A DNA stretch of 39,317 nucleotides, from assembly GCA_004376375.1 (NCBI GenBank), contig SOJX01000120.1:1-39317 (forward strand). The letters are read 5' to 3'. Shown piece after piece: positions 1 to 8,391 of this stretch. Each line of letters opens with the position of its first letter. Positions within the stretch are counted from its first letter, which is position 1. Below the pieces are notes generated by a model, which was given only the letters and a program-made list of their open reading frames with translations, had not been told where the DNA came from and searched no databases. The stretch is from Planctomycetota bacterium. Its GTDB lineage: Bacteria > Planctomycetota > E44-bin39. Position numbers and translations under genes: made by a program.

Positions 1-1140
1 CTGGCGACGACGGAAACTTCGGCCTGGCTGAACCTGCGCGGCCTCTTCTATTATGCATGGTGCATTGTGCCGCTTTTCTGGCTTGCAGGGGCGGGCGGAT
101 ATCTGTTCTCGGGAATAAAGCTGAAGACCTCGTCCCTTCGCGGGGTCGGAACGGCGTTTCTTGCAGTCGGGATGTTCCTGATAACGCTTGGATACTTTCA
201 GGATCTGCGCGGCGAGCTCGGCGGGTACACAATCTTTTTCAATCTGCGCTTCCTTCTGGCGCTCGGCGCGCCGCTTGCGGTTTACGCCTACGCGCTCACG
301 CTCCGCGGTTTCAGAAAAATCTGCACAGAGTATGAAGGCTCGCTCGCCGTATTCTTCCACGGCCTCGGCATCTTTTCGATTGTGATACTCATGACGACGG
401 AAACTTCGCTGTGGCTCGATTCGCATAACATGCATTACCTGCTCCGGTGCGTCCTGCCGCTGTACTGGGTCGCGGGCGTTGCCGCGTATCTGGCGACGGG
501 CCTGAAGGTGCGCTCGGCTCCGCTGCGCGGGTTCGGGCTTTTCGTACTCGCGGTCGGGGCGATTCTCGCCGCCTTCGGATATTCCATAGATATTTCCGGA
601 AACTATCTCCTGTACATTAACGGGCGTTTCCTTGCCGCGCTCGCCGTCGTCCTGATGGCTTTCCTGCACGGTTTCTTCGTCAGGTATTTCCATCGCGTCT
701 GCCCGGAAAAGGAAAGGGAGTTCGCGAAAACGATTTACAGCATGATTATCGCCGGCCTGTTCGTGCTCCTGAGCCGGGAGACATATCTGTACTTCATCAA
801 CACGGTTGCCGACCCGGCAAAGGCGAAGCAGGCCGCACAGGCGGGGCTCTCGGTCGTATGGGGCGTCTACGCCATCGGCCTGCTTGCGCTCGGATTCTGG
901 CGGAACATACGCCCGTACCGCCTGTGCGCGCTCGCGCTGTTCGGCATAACGGCGCTCAAGCTCGTGATTGTCGACATGGCCAGGGTGAAGGACGTGTACC
1001 GTATCATATCGTTCATGGCGCTCGGGCTGCTGATGATAGGCGCGTCCTATCTCTACCACCGCGTGGAGAAGCGGTTTTTCGCGACCGGCCCGGAAGATGA
1101 AAAAGAAGAAAAGGAAACAAGGGAACAAGGAATATGTTAG
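1..1140 (+). CDS. DUF2339-type multi-spanning membrane protein, 5'-truncated by the window
   Basis: The frame is open from base 1, so the N-terminus lies outside the window; about 379 residues are visible. Almost all of it is hydrophobic membrane helices. Two successive blocks resemble each other, each with a TTETS motif followed by helices, an R-G-F/V-G step and a Y..NxRFL segment (about bases 1-310 and 390-690), so the protein has an internal repeat. The C-terminus, with an R-P-Y-R step, 'ALKLVIVD', a K-D-V-Y-R-I segment and a last helix ending in 'YLYHRVEKR', matches what I know of the DUF2339 family of large bacterial membrane proteins. The function of that family is not established. It ends at TAG and is followed by repeats, not by a closely spaced gene. 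The family call is by pattern and moderately sure. Confidence 0.75.
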   Translation: MATTETSAWLNLRGLFYYAWCIVPLFWLAGAGGYLFSGIKLKTSSLRGVGTAFLAVGMFLITLGYFQDLRGELGGYTIFFNLRFLLALGAPLAVYAYALTLRGFRKICTEYEGSLAVFFHGLGIFSIVILMTTETSLWLDSHNMHYLLRCVLPLYWVAGVAAYLATGLKVRSAPLRGFGLFVLAVGAILAAFGYSIDISGNYLLYINGRFLAALAVVLMAFLHGFFVRYFHRVCPEKEREFAKTIYSMIIAGLFVLLSRETYLYFINTVADPAKAKQAAQAGLSVVWGVYAIGLLALGFWRNIRPYRLCALALFGITALKLVIVDMARVKDVYRIISFMALGLLMIGASYLYHRVEKRFFATGPEDEKEEKETREQGIC

Positions 1141-1171
1141 TGTTGAAGTGCTGAAGTGTTGAAGTGTTGAA
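1140..1171. repeat. GTGTTGAA octamer tandem repeat (4 copies)
   Basis: Four consecutive 8-bp units GTGTTGAA, the second being GTGCTGAA, start at the last base of the preceding stop codon. It is one of several word-like simple repeats in intergenic DNA of this window. Confidence 0.85.
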
Positions 1172-1186
1172 GTTAAGAGTCTTCGT

Positions 1187-1210
1187 TTAGCGGGCGAGCT
1201 TGCTCGCCGC
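1187..1210. repeat. TTTAGCGG-type GC hairpin element, copy 1
   Basis: TTTAG is followed by a compact hairpin, GGCGAGC (1193-1199), TT, GCTCGCC (1202-1208). The layout resembles the hairpin at 4766-4788 and the elements at 4676-4760 and 13394-13420. No adjacent T-run argues for a terminator, so I class it as a dispersed intergenic element. Confidence 0.55.
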
Positions 1211-1238
1211 GTTCTTGAAGCAAGGGAATAAGGAAATA

Positions 1239-1294
1239 GTGATAAGTGATAAGTGATAAGTGATAAGTGATAAGTGATAAGTGATAAGTGATAG
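1239..1294. repeat. GTGATAA heptamer tandem repeat (7 perfect copies plus 1 variant)
   Basis: Seven perfect GTGATAA units run from 1239 to 1287, followed by GTGATAG. The array is preceded by AGGAAATA. A three-copy version of the same heptamer, followed by GGAAATA, lies after the M20 peptidase at 4643-4663. The short unit and absence of spacers exclude CRISPR. Confidence 0.95.
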
Positions 1295-1376
1295 GTATGT
1301 ATTTATAATATGCGCGAAATTTATTATTCATTATAACGTTCGACCTTGGACGTTCGACGTTTGACCCAGAAAAGTC

Positions 1377-1405
1377 TTGCGGTCTTTCGGGCTATTGGTT
1401 AAACT
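1377..1405 (+). promoter_or_regulatory. possible promoter of the OPT transporter gene
   Basis: TTGCGG (1377-1382), a 17-bp spacer and TAAACT (1400-1405) give a weak sigma70-like match. It would place transcription start about 25 bp before the GTG at 1436, just leaving room for the AGGGGAGGG ribosome binding site at 1421-1429. Other AT-rich hexamers lie near 1310, so the assignment is tentative. Confidence 0.3.
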
Positions 1406-1435
1406 TGCCCCAACCTTTTCAGGGGAGGGTAACCA

Positions 1436-3397
1436 GTGGCAGACAAACCACAGTTCAAACCGTTTATAAGACCCGATGAGTCCGTCGCGGAATTTACTCT
1501 CAAGGCCGTGGTGCTAGGAGTTATCCTCTCGGCGGTACTCACCGCCGCGAACGTCTATCTCGGCCTTATGGCCGGTATGACCGTATGCGCTTCCATACCG
1601 GCGGCCGTGATTTCAATGGGAATCCTGCGCGGCATTCTCAAGCGCGGAACGATTCTCGAGAACAACATGGTGCAGACCATGTCCTCCGCGGGCGAGTCCA
1701 TTGCGGCGGGAATAATATTCACAATTCCCGCGCTGGTGATAGCAGGGATTTGGAGTGAATACAAGTTTTGGCCGACTTTTCTTGTCGGGGTCCTGGGCGG
1801 TGTTCTGGGTATATTATTTATGATCCCGCTCCGCAGGGCTCTTATTGTTGAAGAAAAGGAACTGACATATCCCGAGGGCGTCGCATGCGCCGAAATTCTC
1901 GAAACCGGACAAAAGGGCGGCACCGGAGTCAAGTATCTGTTCGGAGCGATTGGATTCGGCGTCGTGTACGCTCTCCTGCGGGATTTTGGCGTATTGGCGG
2001 GGAAACTCGCCACGGCTTTCAGGATAAAGAAAGCCGTTTTCTCTTTCGGGTCATACACCTCGACGGCGCTCCTGGCTGTAGGCTACATCATCGGGCCCAA
2101 TATAGCGATTCTGGTCTTCGTCGGCGGGTTAATAACCTGGTTTGTCGCGGTTCCGATATACATGGCGGTTACGAACGATATAGCCGTTGTAAAAATGCTC
2201 GCGGCGCCCACTTCGGAGAGCATAATGAAGGCGGCCGACACGATCTGGCGTCAATACATCCGGTACATGGGTGTGGGCGCCATGGTGATCGGCGGATTCT
2301 GGAGCATCTGGCGGATGCGGCGCAGCATACTGGCCGGGCTCGCGGAAGTTGCCAGATCTTTTCGCGGGAAAAAAGGAACCGGCGATTTAAAGAGAACGGA
2401 AAAGGACATGCCGATGAGCCTGGTGATGCCGCTGCTGGGCATTGTCGCGGTTACCATATTCTTCCTTTACTGGCATTTTACGGGTGCAATTTTCACCGCC
2501 TTGATCTGCGCCGCCGCCATGATTGTGGCGGGGTTCTTTTTCGTTGCCGTTTCAAGCTACATTACCGGGCTCGTGGGAAGCTCAAATAACCCCGTAAGCG
2601 GCATGATCCTCTTTACTCTGTTGTTCGCGTCGGGACTGCTGCTTCTCTTCGGCGTGACCGGCCAGGCGGGGATTCTGGCCGCGCTGATTGTCGCGGGCGT
2701 CGTATGCTGCGCCGCGTGCGCGGCGGGCGATATGTCGCAGGACCTGAAAACCGGACACCTCGTCGGCGCGACTCCGGCGAAGATGCAGATTGGACAGATA
2801 ATCGGTGTCGTGGTGGCCTCGGCTGTTACCGCTCCGGTCCTCATGCTCCTGCACAAGAGCAGAGGCATCGGGGTCGAGGCGAGCGCGGCGCACCCGATGC
2901 CGCTCGAGGCGCCGCAGGCGGGAATATTCAGCGACTTGACGAAGGCCGTTTTTAAATACGACGTACCCTGGATGATGCTCACGATGGGGGCAGCGTTTGC
3001 CGTGGCTCTCATCATCCTCGACGAAATCGCGCGCATCCGAAAATCTTCGTTCCGCCTGCACGTTATGCCGGTAGCTATCGGTATCTACCTGCCTTTCGCC
3101 CTGACGGTTCCAATTCTTATAGGTGGAATTATCCGGGGAGTCTTCGGACGGAAAATATCCGGCGCTGCCAACCGTGGCATCCTTATCGCCTCGGGTCTTA
3201 TCGCCGGCGAAGCCATAACCGGCATCATCGTCGCCGCAGTGACGTTTATCGGTATTACAACCGGTGCGTTGAAAAACTTTTTTGGAGCCGTAGTCTTTAT
3301 TATGGCTGCGGCCCTGCTCGCCGTGTTTGCGAAACCGAAGGCCGACGACACGACGGCTGACAATCAAGATTCCCAGGCTGACAGCGAAAAGGAATAA
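1436..3397 (+). CDS. OPT family oligopeptide transporter
   Basis: This 653-residue integral membrane protein belongs to the OPT (oligopeptide transporter) family, the bacterial type that imports oligopeptides across the inner membrane. The N-terminal helix region 'VYLGLMAGMTV' and the 'LTYPEGVACAEIL' signature at about residues 143-154 are the clearest family marks, and roughly 15 hydrophobic helices follow. Length fits bacterial OPT members. It starts with GTG, supported by a strong AGGGGAGGG site 7-8 bp upstream. The M20 peptidase gene begins 2 bp after its stop, so the two are almost certainly cotranscribed: import of a peptide followed by cytosolic hydrolysis. A charged C-terminal tail (ADDTTADNQDSQADSEKE) is cytoplasmic-looking. 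Substrate range cannot be told from sequence. Confidence 0.93.
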   Translation: MADKPQFKPFIRPDESVAEFTLKAVVLGVILSAVLTAANVYLGLMAGMTVCASIPAAVISMGILRGILKRGTILENNMVQTMSSAGESIAAGIIFTIPALVIAGIWSEYKFWPTFLVGVLGGVLGILFMIPLRRALIVEEKELTYPEGVACAEILETGQKGGTGVKYLFGAIGFGVVYALLRDFGVLAGKLATAFRIKKAVFSFGSYTSTALLAVGYIIGPNIAILVFVGGLITWFVAVPIYMAVTNDIAVVKMLAAPTSESIMKAADTIWRQYIRYMGVGAMVIGGFWSIWRMRRSILAGLAEVARSFRGKKGTGDLKRTEKDMPMSLVMPLLGIVAVTIFFLYWHFTGAIFTALICAAAMIVAGFFFVAVSSYITGLVGSSNNPVSGMILFTLLFASGLLLLFGVTGQAGILAALIVAGVVCCAACAAGDMSQDLKTGHLVGATPAKMQIGQIIGVVVASAVTAPVLMLLHKSRGIGVEASAAHPMPLEAPQAGIFSDLTKAVFKYDVPWMMLTMGAAFAVALIILDEIARIRKSSFRLHVMPVAIGIYLPFALTVPILIGGIIRGVFGRKISGAANRGILIASGLIAGEAITGIIVAAVTFIGITTGALKNFFGAVVFIMAAALLAVFAKPKADDTTADNQDSQADSEKE

Positions 3398-3399
3398 CC

Positions 3400-4641
3400 A
3401 TGTGGTCGAACTCTGATTACGAAAAAGTGTTTGCGAAAATTGACTCGCTCGAGCGGGAAATGGTCGGCATGCAGATAAAGATCACGGCCGTCCCGGCCAT
3501 CAGCCCGGCCTCGGGCGGGGAGGGCGAGGCGAAGCGGGTCGAGCTTGTCTCGGAATATCTGAACAAGCTTTCGCCCGATACGCTCAACGTCTACCGCGCG
3601 CCTGACGAGCGCGCCCCTTCGGGCGACCGGCCGTCCGTCGTCGCGACGTGGGATGGCGTGAACGCGGACAGGACCATCTGGGTCATGGCCCATCTGGATA
3701 TCGTCCCGCCCGGGCCGGCCGACCTCTGGGACACCGACCCGTACGAGGTCGTCGAGAAAGACGGCAAACTTTACGGCCGCGGCGTCGAGGACAATCAGCA
3801 GGCGCTTGTCGCCAGCTACTACGCCTTGAAGGCAATGCTCGAGTGCGGACTCAAGCCGACTTTCAACGTCGGCCTCCTTCTCGTCGCCGACGAGGAGGTC
3901 GGCTCCAAGTTCGGCGTCGACTGGCTGCTGAAGAACCATGATATCGTAAAGAAGGACGATATCCTCCTCGTCCCCGATACCGGCTCGCCCGACGGCTCGA
4001 TGATTGAAGTTGCGGAGAAGAGCATCGTCTGGCTGAAATGCACCATTCTCGGCAAGCAGGCCCACGGCTCGCAGCCCGCGAGGGGGAACAATGCACACCG
4101 CGCGGGCGCGAAGCTGATGCTTGCCCTCGATGCGGCGCTCCACGAAAAATGGTCCGGCACTGACCCGCTTTTCGAGCCGCCGGACAGCACTTTCGAGCCC
4201 ACCAAGAAAGAGGCCAACGTCGAGAACGTCAACACGATTCCCGGAGAAGATATTTTCTATTTCGACTGCCGCGTCCTGCCCGGCATTGAAATAGAAGAAG
4301 TCAAAACGCTTGCCCGCGAAGTCGCCGACAGAATTGAAAAAGAGACCGGAGTAAAAATTTCGTTCGAGACGCCGCAGTTCCAGCAGGCCGCGCCCCCGAC
4401 GTCCGTCGACAGCGAGGTCGTCAAGCGGCTTTCGTTTGCGATAAAGGAGACGCGCGGCCTCGACGCGAAACCGGTCGGCATCGGCGGCGGCACGGTCGCC
4501 GCGTTTTTCCGCGAGGCCGGTATCCCCGCGGCGGTCTGGGGCACGCTCGAAGAGACGATGCACCAGCCGAACGAGAACTGCCGCATCGCGAACATGATAG
4601 CCGACGCCAAAGTCTTCGCCCACATGTTCGGACAGGAATAA
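3400..4641 (+). CDS. M20 family metallopeptidase / metallohydrolase (DapE/ArgE-like)
   Basis: This 413-residue cytosolic dinuclear-zinc hydrolase of family M20 cleaves amide bonds in dipeptides or N-acyl amino acids. Expected metal ligands are visible: H98 and D100 in 'MAHLD', D131 in 'GRGVEDNQ', the catalytic E165 with E166 in 'ADEEVGS', D193 in 'VPDTGSPDG' and H388 in 'ETMHQPNE'. H222 in 'KQAHGSQP' sits in the lid/dimerisation domain (about 205-310). Nothing looks broken. It is 2 bp downstream of the OPT transporter, which suggests that it processes imported peptides rather than serving lysine synthesis; that role is inferred from context. Exact substrate (DapE, ArgE, CNDP-type dipeptidase) is not resolvable. 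Confidence 0.9.
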   Translation: MWSNSDYEKVFAKIDSLEREMVGMQIKITAVPAISPASGGEGEAKRVELVSEYLNKLSPDTLNVYRAPDERAPSGDRPSVVATWDGVNADRTIWVMAHLDIVPPGPADLWDTDPYEVVEKDGKLYGRGVEDNQQALVASYYALKAMLECGLKPTFNVGLLLVADEEVGSKFGVDWLLKNHDIVKKDDILLVPDTGSPDGSMIEVAEKSIVWLKCTILGKQAHGSQPARGNNAHRAGAKLMLALDAALHEKWSGTDPLFEPPDSTFEPTKKEANVENVNTIPGEDIFYFDCRVLPGIEIEEVKTLAREVADRIEKETGVKISFETPQFQQAAPPTSVDSEVVKRLSFAIKETRGLDAKPVGIGGGTVAAFFREAGIPAAVWGTLEETMHQPNENCRIANMIADAKVFAHMFGQE

Positions 4642-4642
4642 A

Positions 4643-4663
4643 GTGATAAGTGATAAGTGATAA
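4643..4663. repeat. GTGATAA heptamer tandem repeat (3 copies)
   Basis: Three perfect GTGATAA units lie directly after the M20 stop codon and are followed by GGAAATA. They have the same unit and flanking word as the longer array at 1239-1294. Confidence 0.9.
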
Positions 4664-4675
4664 GGAAATAAGTAT

Positions 4676-4794
4676 TTAGCGGCCGCGCCTCAGCGGCGTT
4701 GATTAAAATCTGTTTAGCGGCCGCGCGTAACCAGACCGGTTTGCGCGGCGTTGAATAAAATCCGTTTTACGGCGCAGCTTGCTGCGCGTGTTTA
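4676..4794. repeat. tandem cluster of TTTAGCGGC GC-hairpin elements (3 units)
   Basis: Three related units follow each other: TTAGCGGCCGCGCC..GGCGTTGATTAAAATC (4676-4710), TTTAGCGGCCGCGC..GCGCGGCGTTGAATAAAATC (4713-4752) and a short unit with arms GCGCAGC and GCTGCGC around TT (4766-4788). Each has complementary GC arms around a variable loop. The first unit recurs almost unchanged at 13394-13422 between infC and rpmI. I infer a dispersed hairpin repeat family; no coding capacity is seen. Confidence 0.7.
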
Positions 4795-4822
4795 GTTGCG
4801 ACGTCAGCACCGGGAATAATCC

Positions 4823-5371
4823 ATGGCGAAGAAGAAGACGACGAAGAAGAAGACAACAGGACGCCGGCCGCTCCCCCCAATAAAGAACTTTATCAATCGC
4901 GCAGTCAAACTGGGCGCCAAATCGGCCAAGGTTGTCAAGGCTTCGTCCGTAAAAACCGCTGCATGGGTGCGGCTCAAGTGCCAGTACGGGTGCGACGGCT
5001 ACGGCAGCTCGCTCTGCTGCCCGCCGCACACCCCGATCCCGGAAGAGATGCGGAAAGTTATCGACTGCTATAAAAACGCTATCCTTTTCGAGTCGGTGTA
5101 CGGCAAAACAAAAGAGATTGCCGCGAAGCTGGAGCGCGAGATTTTCCTTGCCGGTTATTATAAAGCTTTCGGCCTCGGCGCGGGGCCGTGCAGGCTTTGC
5201 GACGAGTGCGACTTCGAAAACGGCTGCATACACTCCGAAGACGCACGGCCGAGCATGGAGGCATGCGGTATCGACGTCTACGAGACCGCCCGCGGCAACG
5301 GATACGAAATCGAGGTCGTCCGCAACCGCAAAGACAAACAGCATTACTACGGTGTGATCCTGGTCAATTAA
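4823..5371 (+). CDS. DUF2284 cysteine-rich predicted metal-binding protein
   Basis: This 182-residue soluble protein has the DUF2284 signature: 'KCQYGCDGYGSSLCCPP' with C53, C57, C65 and C66, then C82, and a second cluster C123, C126, C129 and C135 in 'CRLCDECDFENGC', with C148 after it. The family is annotated as putative metal or Fe-S binding; no reaction is established. Residues 2-15 are an unusual Lys/Thr run from AAG/ACG codon repeats and look like a low-complexity extension. The ATG has only a weak ribosome site (CGGGAA about 9 bp upstream). DUF2284 genes are often seen in anaerobes. It lies upstream of the methylene-THF reductase operon, but a promoter at 5457-5485 separates them, so a functional link is uncertain. 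Confidence 0.85.
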   Translation: MAKKKTTKKKTTGRRPLPPIKNFINRAVKLGAKSAKVVKASSVKTAAWVRLKCQYGCDGYGSSLCCPPHTPIPEEMRKVIDCYKNAILFESVYGKTKEIAAKLEREIFLAGYYKAFGLGAGPCRLCDECDFENGCIHSEDARPSMEACGIDVYETARGNGYEIEVVRNRKDKQHYYGVILVN

Positions 5372-5456
5372 CCTTTCCAGAGAAGTTTCTAACGCGTTGT
5401 GTTGAATAGGGAAGTGTTTTCTGCAAAGACTTCGTGCCTTTTTGTACGAATAATTC

Positions 5457-5485
5457 TTGACAATGACCCGCGCGTTGTTTAACAT
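5457..5485 (+). promoter_or_regulatory. sigma70-type promoter of the MetVF operon
   Basis: TTGACA (5457-5462), a 17-bp spacer and TAACAT (5480-5485) predict a start near 5492. Any start codon at or before 5485 for the downstream flavoprotein is therefore unlikely, which supports the ATG at 5539 with its CCAGAGG site. Confidence 0.7.
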
Positions 5486-5538
5486 TGTCGCCCCATATCT
5501 CGCTTTGGCAAATTATAACCACCTTCCAGAGGCTGCAC

Positions 5539-7605
5539 ATGGGCGAATCCGGATCAAAACAAAGTCTTGATGAAAACCTTAAAGCGCCTTGCGTGGCGGC
5601 GTGTCCCGTCCATACCGATAACCGGCGCTTGACCGAGTACGTCGCGCACGGACGCTACGAGGACGCGCTAGAGCTTACGCTCAGCGTAAACCCGTTCTCG
5701 TCGGTCTGCGGACGGATCTGCAGCCACGCCTGTGAGCAGGAGTGCCGCAGAAACAACGTCGAAAAACCGCTTTCGCTCAGGATGCTCAAGCGGTTCATCG
5801 TGGACAACACGCGCGACTACCGCCTCGCGCGCAGGGGAAAAATCAAAAAGACCGCCGGGACTAAAGGCAAAAAGGTCGCCGTCGTCGGCGCGGGACCGTC
5901 CGGCATGACTGCCGCGCACGACCTTGCGAAAGACGGGTTTTCGGTAACGGTCTTCGAGCGCGCCGAAAAACCGGGCGGAATGCTCTCATACGCCATCCCC
6001 AAATACCGCCTGCCCTATGACATCGTCAGGGAAGACGTCGACGACATCCTCGCCCTCGGAGTCGAGCTCAAGACCGGCTTCGACGTCGGTAAAGACGTCA
6101 CATTCGACCAGCTCAAAAAAGACCACGACGCCGTCCTTATTGCCGGCGGCCTGTTCGACAGCCGCACGCTTGCGCTCCCGGGCATGGATGCGGACGGCGT
6201 AATACTCGCCATGCCGTTCCTGCGGGAAGCCGCCGAGGGCGGTACGCCGGTGCTCGGTAAGAAAGTCGTCGTTATCGGCGGTGGCAACGTGGCCGTCGAC
6301 GTGGCGCGTACCGCAAAACGCCTGGGCGCGGAAGAAGTAACGATGATCTGCCTCGAAGGCGAAGACGAGATGCCGGCCTGGGACTGGGAGATACAGGAAA
6401 CCGTCGAAGAAGGCATCAGGATTTCGAACTCCTGGGGACCGACGGAAGTCAGAACCGACGGCGGCAGAGTAACCGGCATCGACTTCAAGGAATGCACCTG
6501 CGTGTTCGACGACACCGGCCGCTTCAACCCGCAGTACGATGAAAGCAACACATGCAGCTTCGATGCGGACAACGTAATCGTCTCCATAGGCCAGCAGGCC
6601 GACATCTCATGCGTCGAAGGCTCGAAAGTAAAAATCGCGGGCGGGACGCGGTTCGAGTATGACCGTGCGACGCTTGCCACCTCCGAGCCGGGCGTGTTCG
6701 CGTCCGGCGAGATCGCGGTCGGGCCGGGCGCGGCTATCGAGGCCGTTGCAGAAGGGCGAAGGGCCGCGCAGGCCATCGCGCACTGGCTGGACAAGGGCGA
6801 TGTCGCGTCGATTCCCGGCACCGATATGCCGCACGTCGGCGAGCTGCCCGAGCGGGTCGCCGAGAAAGTCATAAAACGCGACCGGACGGAAGTCGAGTTC
6901 GCCGACCCGGTGGAGCGCCTTACGAATTTCGAAGTCATCGAGCCATGCTTTACCGAAAAAGAAGCGCGGCAGGAAGCCGCCCGCTGCATGTCCTGCACCT
7001 TGGGTGCGGTTGTGGATGAAGAAAAATGCGCCGTCTGCCTGACATGCGTGCGAGTCTGCCCGTTCGACGTCGCGAAGATCGAAAAGAAAGCCGTCATGCC
7101 CGCCGACGAATGTCAGGCCTGCGGACTCTGCGCCGCCGAATGCCCGGCGGTGGCGATAAAGCTCGAGCGCTGGGGTGTCCACGAAATGAAGAACCGCATC
7201 GCCGGTAAACTCGAAAGGCTCGGCGGGAAACCGGATAAGTTCCTCCTTGGGTTCGGCTGCCTTTTCCAGGCCGAGACAAGGGACGCACTTCAGAACGATC
7301 CGGCCGCGGTGAAGAGCGATGGAATCGTCCGGATTTCGGTTCCCTGTACAGCAAGACTGACCGTCTCCGACCTGCTCGCGCCGTTCGAGCTCGGCGCCGG
7401 CGGCGTAACGGTTATCGCGTGCGAAGGGGATTCGTGCCAGTACCCGATAGCGCTCGACCGAATCGAGAGACGTGTAAAGGAGGCCGGAGGCTTCCTCGAG
7501 GCCATAGGCGTGGGCGCCGACAAAATACAGCTCATGAAAACAAACGGTCCGGCCGAGACCGAATGGCCGAAAATTCTTTCCGAAGCAAGAGAAAAGCTTG
7601 GCTAA
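5539..7605 (+). CDS. GltD-like NAD(P)H flavoprotein fused to ferredoxin and MvhD domains (methylene-THF reductase partner)
   Basis: This 688-residue redox fusion has several parts in order. First is an N-terminal Fe-S domain like that of dihydropyrimidine dehydrogenase/GltD (C18, C22, C57, C61, C65, C69). A FAD fold follows with GAGPSG at 117-122 and 'KPGGML', then an NAD(P)H fold with 'VVVIGGGNVAVDVA' near 245-258. Two [4Fe-4S] motifs ('CAVCLTCVRVCP', 'CQACGLCAAECP') lie near 497-540. The end, from about 568, contains 'CEGDSCQYPIALDR', resembling MvhD/FlpD, the subunit that passes electrons between hydrogenase-type modules and Hdr. The metV start is 27 bp downstream and metF follows, so it is probably the electron-input subunit for methylene-THF reduction. 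ATG 5539 is chosen because the in-frame TTG at 5485 lies inside the -10 box. NAD(P)H as donor is inferred. Confidence 0.85.
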   Translation: MGESGSKQSLDENLKAPCVAACPVHTDNRRLTEYVAHGRYEDALELTLSVNPFSSVCGRICSHACEQECRRNNVEKPLSLRMLKRFIVDNTRDYRLARRGKIKKTAGTKGKKVAVVGAGPSGMTAAHDLAKDGFSVTVFERAEKPGGMLSYAIPKYRLPYDIVREDVDDILALGVELKTGFDVGKDVTFDQLKKDHDAVLIAGGLFDSRTLALPGMDADGVILAMPFLREAAEGGTPVLGKKVVVIGGGNVAVDVARTAKRLGAEEVTMICLEGEDEMPAWDWEIQETVEEGIRISNSWGPTEVRTDGGRVTGIDFKECTCVFDDTGRFNPQYDESNTCSFDADNVIVSIGQQADISCVEGSKVKIAGGTRFEYDRATLATSEPGVFASGEIAVGPGAAIEAVAEGRRAAQAIAHWLDKGDVASIPGTDMPHVGELPERVAEKVIKRDRTEVEFADPVERLTNFEVIEPCFTEKEARQEAARCMSCTLGAVVDEEKCAVCLTCVRVCPFDVAKIEKKAVMPADECQACGLCAAECPAVAIKLERWGVHEMKNRIAGKLERLGGKPDKFLLGFGCLFQAETRDALQNDPAAVKSDGIVRISVPCTARLTVSDLLAPFELGAGGVTVIACEGDSCQYPIALDRIERRVKEAGGFLEAIGVGADKIQLMKTNGPAETEWPKILSEAREKLG

Positions 7606-7632
7606 CAACCTGCTTAGCGGAGGATATGGATA

Positions 7633-8337
7633 ATGATAATAGCGGACCAGAAGCCAGTTGCCGAAATCAAAGGATTTATCGAGGGGAAAAAGAAAGTCCT
7701 TATCGCCGGATGCGGCACGTGCGTCACCGTATGCCTCGCCGGCGGCGAGACCGAGGTCAAGAACGTCGCCTCGGCGCTGAGGATTGCCTTCAAGAACGAC
7801 GGCAAGGACGTCGAAATCCTCGAAGACACGGTCGAGCGCCAGTGCGACGACGAGTTCGTCGAGCCGCTTCTCGCGCGCGTGAAAAACGAAGGGTTCGACG
7901 CGGTCGTCACACTCGCCTGCGGCGTCGGCTGCAATTTCCTCTCGACCCGCATCGGGCCGGTGCAGGTCTTCCCCGGTGTTAATACGTCGTTCTTGGGCTC
8001 CAACGAGGCCCAGGGCGACTACCTCGAATTGTGCGCCGGCTGCGGCGAATGCATCCTGCACCTTACCGGCGGCATCTGCCCGATGGCGCGCTGCTCGAAG
8101 CAGATAATGAACGGCCCTTGCGGCGGCACAAGCGACGGCAAGTGTGAAATCAGCCAGGATATCGATTGCGGCTGGTACCTCATCGTCAAGCGCATGCAGG
8201 AGCTCGACATCCTCGGCCAGTACGACGAGATCCAGGCCGCACGCGACTGGTCGAAAGGTACGCACGGCGGCCCGCGCCGCCTCACGAAAGAGACCGCCGC
8301 AATGGCCGCAGAGGACGATGCGGCAAAAGAATCTTAA
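7633..8337 (+). CDS. metV: MetV, methylenetetrahydrofolate reductase C-terminal/zinc-Fe-S partner subunit
   Basis: This 234-residue cysteine-rich protein has clusters 'GCGTCVTVC' (C27, C30, C34), 'ACGVGCNF' and a C-terminal stretch with 'CAGCGECIL', 'CPMARCSK', 'GPCGGTSDGKCE'. The C-terminal part matches the MTHFR C-terminal domain family (MetV of acetogens), which forms a complex with MetF and carries Fe-S clusters for electron transfer. GGAGG at 7619-7623 lies 9 bp before the ATG. Its position between the flavoprotein/MvhD fusion and metF supports a three-subunit reductase. It is cytosolic; length is normal for MetV. Confidence 0.88.
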   Translation: MIIADQKPVAEIKGFIEGKKKVLIAGCGTCVTVCLAGGETEVKNVASALRIAFKNDGKDVEILEDTVERQCDDEFVEPLLARVKNEGFDAVVTLACGVGCNFLSTRIGPVQVFPGVNTSFLGSNEAQGDYLELCAGCGECILHLTGGICPMARCSKQIMNGPCGGTSDGKCEISQDIDCGWYLIVKRMQELDILGQYDEIQAARDWSKGTHGGPRRLTKETAAMAAEDDAAKES

Positions 8338-8378
8338 GACGAAAAGACCGAAGGACCAAAAGACCAACCGACCATAAT
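8338..8378. repeat. AAGACCGAAGGACCAAAAGACC word repeat in the metV-metF spacer
   Basis: Degenerate repetition of the words AAAGACC / AAGGACC / CAACCGACC occupies most of the 54-bp spacer. It is of the same type as the word repeats at 9376-9418 and 13271-13390. Confidence 0.6.
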
Positions 8379-8391
8379 ATGGAGAGCACCG

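Noticed and set aside
1239..1294. CRISPR array
   Set aside because: Units are 7 bp and directly adjacent, with no spacers and no cas genes.
5485..5538. TTG start 18 codons upstream for the flavoprotein fusion
   Set aside because: The TTG overlaps the last base of the -10 box (5480-5485) and lies before the predicted transcription start; ATG 5539 has a proper ribosome site.
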